From NCBI GenBank assembly GCA_021767625.1, contig JAASTB010000021.1:1-15342 (forward strand): a stretch of DNA of 15,342 nucleotides, written 5' to 3'. Source of the DNA: Wenzhouxiangella sp. (GTDB lineage Bacteria > Pseudomonadota > Gammaproteobacteria > Xanthomonadales > Wenzhouxiangellaceae). Within the stretch, counting starts at the first letter, position 1; each line of letters begins with the position of its first letter. The translations under genes and the position numbers were made by a program. The notes beneath the pieces are model-generated. The model was not told where the DNA came from, searched no databases, and saw nothing but the letters and a program-made list of their open reading frames with translations. Positions 12,906 through 15,342 of this stretch are shown in pieces.

Positions 12906-14147
12906 ATGAGCGAGCAGAAGGAAGAGCACGTAGACAAGAACCCCGGGACCGATCCTGAAGCATCGCCTGTCCAGGCGTCTTCGTCCGGGGCCGATGAGGC
13001 GCCGGCGCTTTCGGAATCCGAAACGGTCGATCGGCGCGAATCCGAACCCGCCGCACGCGGCGGTAACGCGCTGGCCTGGCTGGCCCTTCTGCTGGCGCTG
13101 GCCGCCGTCGGCATGGCCGGCTGGCAATGGTGGTCCGCGCGGCAGTCGAACGACTCTGCAGCGCTTGCCGGGCGGGTGAACGAGCAGGCGGCCGTCATCG
13201 ACTCCCAGTCGCAGTCTCTCGACGAGCTCGGTCAGAGGATCGACCGGCTCGAAGCGAGCCTCGACGACCTTTCAGCTCGGCTGGACGAGCGTAATTTCGA
13301 CCCGAGCGAACTGCGCAATCGCATCCAGGAGCAAGCCGATGCCACGGCGCGACTGCGGCAGCAGGTCGAGTCTGCTTCAGAAGGGTTCGACCGAACCGTT
13401 TCAGAGCTCAGGTCCCGAATCGAGGAAGCCGGCGCCGATCGCGCCGATCGGATCGACGAGACGCTCGCCGAAGCGCGCTTCCGTCTGGCACTCGTTGAGA
13501 TTGCCGGACTGCTGCGGCTCGGCCAGTCGCGAGCCGAGCTGGCCGCCGATCCCGCCGGCGCCGTCGCGGCCTACCAGCAGGTCCGTTCGCGTCTGGAAGG
13601 CCTGGAGGACGGCCGCGTCGAACGCCTGCGGCAACTCGTCGCCCGCGAGCTCGAGTCCCTTCGCTCGGTGGAAACCACCGACTGGGCCGACCTGACGGGG
13701 CGCCTGGCGGCCCTGGAAGGGCAGTCGGCCGACTGGCCCCTGGCCGGCCGCGACGCGCAGCCCGCCGAGCCGATCGACTCTTCAGGATCCGAGGCCGACG
13801 CCGGGGACGGCTGGTGGTCGGACATCCGGAGAGGCCTGGGCGGGCTGGTGAGAGTCACGCCGCGTGAAGCCGCGCCGCTGACCCCAGCGGCGGTCGAAAG
13901 CGTGCGCGAGCGGCTCGGATTGCATCTTGCCGCCGCCCAATCGGCCGCGGCTCGCCGCAACCTCGACGAGATGAAGCTTCAGCTCGAGGCAGCCGGAGAT
14001 TTGATCGAAGCCCGTTTCGATACTTCGGCCCCGCCGGTCAGCCGGGCACTGGAGAGCATCGAGTCGGCCGCTTCGGTGCAGGCGCCGTCGCTGCCGGAAC
14101 TGGGTGAGGCCCTGGCCGAAGCCGAGAATCGACTGGCTGCGTCGTGA
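12906..14147 (+). CDS. hemX: HemX membrane protein
   Basis: HemX is an inner-membrane protein encoded between hemD and hemY in many proteobacteria. It is annotated as a putative uroporphyrinogen-III C-methyltransferase, but its enzymatic role is doubtful and it carries no methyltransferase motif here. The 413-residue product has an acidic, disordered cytoplasmic N-terminus (1-50), one membrane segment at about 54-74 (NALAWLALLLALAAVGMAGW) and a periplasmic part. Residues about 84-180 are predicted coiled coil with heptad-like RIDRLEASLDDLSARLDE. The family segment AEARFRLALVEIAGLLRLGQ (189-206) follows. The ATG at 12906 has no good ribosome-binding site and lies 100 bases after hemD; a stop at 12858 leaves no alternative ATG, GTG or TTG start upstream. 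Confidence 0.88.
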   Translation: MSEQKEEHVDKNPGTDPEASPVQASSSGADEAPALSESETVDRRESEPAARGGNALAWLALLLALAAVGMAGWQWWSARQSNDSAALAGRVNEQAAVIDSQSQSLDELGQRIDRLEASLDDLSARLDERNFDPSELRNRIQEQADATARLRQQVESASEGFDRTVSELRSRIEEAGADRADRIDETLAEARFRLALVEIAGLLRLGQSRAELAADPAGAVAAYQQVRSRLEGLEDGRVERLRQLVARELESLRSVETTDWADLTGRLAALEGQSADWPLAGRDAQPAEPIDSSGSEADAGDGWWSDIRRGLGGLVRVTPREAAPLTPAAVESVRERLGLHLAAAQSAAARRNLDEMKLQLEAAGDLIEARFDTSAPPVSRALESIESAASVQAPSLPELGEALAEAENRLAAS

Positions 14148-15340
14148 AGCGACTGCTGATCATCCTGCTGGTGGTGGCGGCGCTGGTGGCCACCGCGCTT
14201 GTTGCACCTTTCCTTGCCGAGGATCCCGGGCACGTCCAGCTCGATATCGGGCAATGGCGAATCGAGATGTCGGCGCTCGTGCTCGTCGGCGCCATTCTGC
14301 TCACCTGGATTGCCCTGTCCCTGCTGGTCGGTGTGGTCCGGTTGCCGACGCGCCTGATTCGCAAGGCGCGCGAGCGCCGGTCCCGCCAACAGCTCGAAAA
14401 GGGTTTCCTGGCGTTGACCGAGGGCGACTGGCCCGGTGCCGAGCGGGCGCTGCAGAAATCCCTCAGCTACAGGGACTCGACCGCCGGCTACCTGGCCGCG
14501 GCCCGCGCTGCGCAGGGCCGTGGCGACCGGCCCGGCCGCGACCGATGGCTGGAGCAGGCCGACAGGCCCTTCGGCCGTCGGCATTTCGTCACCGGCCTGG
14601 CGCGCGCTCGCCTGCTGGCCGCCGAGGGAAGGGCCGACGAGGCCACGGCCCTGCTCGAGACGCTGCACCTGAAGAAGCCGCGGCACGCCGGGGTGCTGCG
14701 ACTGCTGCTCGAAAACTACCAGGAACTCGGCCGCTGGCGCGATCTTCGCCTGCTTACCCCCGCCCTGCGACGTGCCGGCGTGGTCGATCGCGATCGTGCG
14801 GCGGAGCTGGCCGCGCTCGCGGCCCAGCGCGAGCTGGATGCGAGTTTCGACATCGACCGCCTGGAGTCGAGCTGGAAGGAATTGCCGCGCAAGATGCGCC
14901 AGCGTCGCGAACTTGTCGCTGCCTATGCGCGCCGGGCGGCCGACCTCGGACGCAGTGCTCGCGCGTCGGGACTGCTCGAACGACGCCTCTCCGACGAGCC
15001 GGACGACGAGTTGCTGGCGCTCTATGCCGCCGCCGACGAGGAGGGTGAACGAACCCACCGCATCCGGCAGTGCGAGAAGTGGCTGGAGTCGCATCCCGAC
15101 CATGTCGGCCTGCAGGAGACGCTGGGCCTGCTCTACCTCGACGACCGGCAGTACGATCGCGCGCAGGCTTGCCTGGAAAGGGTTGTCAGGGAACGACCCA
15201 ACAGTCGGGCCTATGCGGCGCTCGGCCGCGTTCTCGATCGTGCGGGCAAGCTCGAAGCCGCTGCGCAGTGCTATCGCAATGCCCTGCGCCTGCGCGACGG
15301 GCGCGGCGCCGAGCCCCTACCTCCGCCCGCGGTGGAATGA
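14144..15340 (+). CDS. hemY: HemY TPR-containing inner-membrane protein
   Basis: This is the proteobacterial HemY of the hemCDXY cluster, not the Bacillus protoporphyrinogen oxidase of the same name. The 398-residue protein has two N-terminal membrane helices at about 4-22 and 44-66, joined by the family segment DPGHVQLDIGQWRIEMS (27-43). Tetratricopeptide-like helical repeats follow, for example GFLALTEGDWPGAERALQKSL (87-107) and, near the C-terminus, LGLLYLDDRQYDRAQACLERV and ALGRVLDRAGKLEAAAQCYRNAL. It is thought to scaffold late tetrapyrrole enzymes at the membrane, but its function is not settled. The start is GTG at 14144, overlapping the hemX stop as GTGA. It is complete, ending 2 bases before the window edge. 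Confidence 0.93.
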   Translation: MKRLLIILLVVAALVATALVAPFLAEDPGHVQLDIGQWRIEMSALVLVGAILLTWIALSLLVGVVRLPTRLIRKARERRSRQQLEKGFLALTEGDWPGAERALQKSLSYRDSTAGYLAAARAAQGRGDRPGRDRWLEQADRPFGRRHFVTGLARARLLAAEGRADEATALLETLHLKKPRHAGVLRLLLENYQELGRWRDLRLLTPALRRAGVVDRDRAAELAALAAQRELDASFDIDRLESSWKELPRKMRQRRELVAAYARRAADLGRSARASGLLERRLSDEPDDELLALYAAADEEGERTHRIRQCEKWLESHPDHVGLQETLGLLYLDDRQYDRAQACLERVVRERPNSRAYAALGRVLDRAGKLEAAAQCYRNALRLRDGRGAEPLPPPAVE

Positions 15341-15342
15341 CC

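Noticed and set aside
1..15342. CRISPR arrays, tRNA genes, integron or defence-system genes
   Set aside because: No regularly spaced repeats, tRNA cloverleaf, integrase other than XerC, or defence-type domain was found on either strand.

Overview
This window is about 15.3 kb of high-GC DNA (I estimate roughly two thirds G+C, not computed), densely coding, with short or overlapping gene junctions. It looks like the chromosome of a gammaproteobacterium. Three things point there: an Mla phospholipid-transport operon, an lptM-dapF-DUF484-xerC string, and an algR-hemC-hemD-hemX-hemY string. Together with xerC-hslV-hslU they suggest a relative of the Xanthomonadales/Chromatiales or pseudomonads. 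I cannot name a species. I see no prophage, insertion sequence, CRISPR array, tRNA or rRNA.

Layout. (1) 50-955, plus strand: a stand-alone NmrA-like NAD(P)-binding protein that converges on the next block. (2) 4702-995, minus strand: mlaF-mlaE-mlaD-mlaC-mlaB-mlaA, a complete retrograde outer-membrane lipid-asymmetry pathway with almost every junction overlapping. A sigma-E-like promoter lies just upstream of mlaF. (3) 9469-4850, minus strand: lptM, dapF, a DUF484 gene, xerC, then hslV and hslU. A sigma-32-like heat-shock promoter and a REP-like hairpin sit between xerC and hslV. (4) 9468-15340, plus strand: a carboxylesterase, an AlgR/LytR-type response regulator, hemC, a 269-base non-coding gap, hemD, hemX and hemY. 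Blocks 3 and 4 diverge from a single CATG, so the two start codons overlap.

How the genes work together. MlaA extracts misplaced phospholipid from the outer membrane, MlaC carries it across the periplasm, and MlaFEDB is the inner-membrane ABC machine. LptM helps mature the LPS translocon, so two envelope-quality systems are neighbours. DapF makes meso-diaminopimelate for peptidoglycan and lysine. XerC resolves chromosome dimers. HslUV is a heat-shock protease. HemC and HemD convert porphobilinogen to uroporphyrinogen III, while HemX and HemY are membrane proteins customarily linked to them.

Nearly all of this is conserved core genome. The parts that standard annotation would not explain are regulatory. 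The clearest is the hemC-hemD gap: it is less GC-rich, has nested inverted repeats and ends in a strong intrinsic terminator. The terminator loop is complementary to the hemD ribosome-binding site. I did not find a convincing new multi-gene system.
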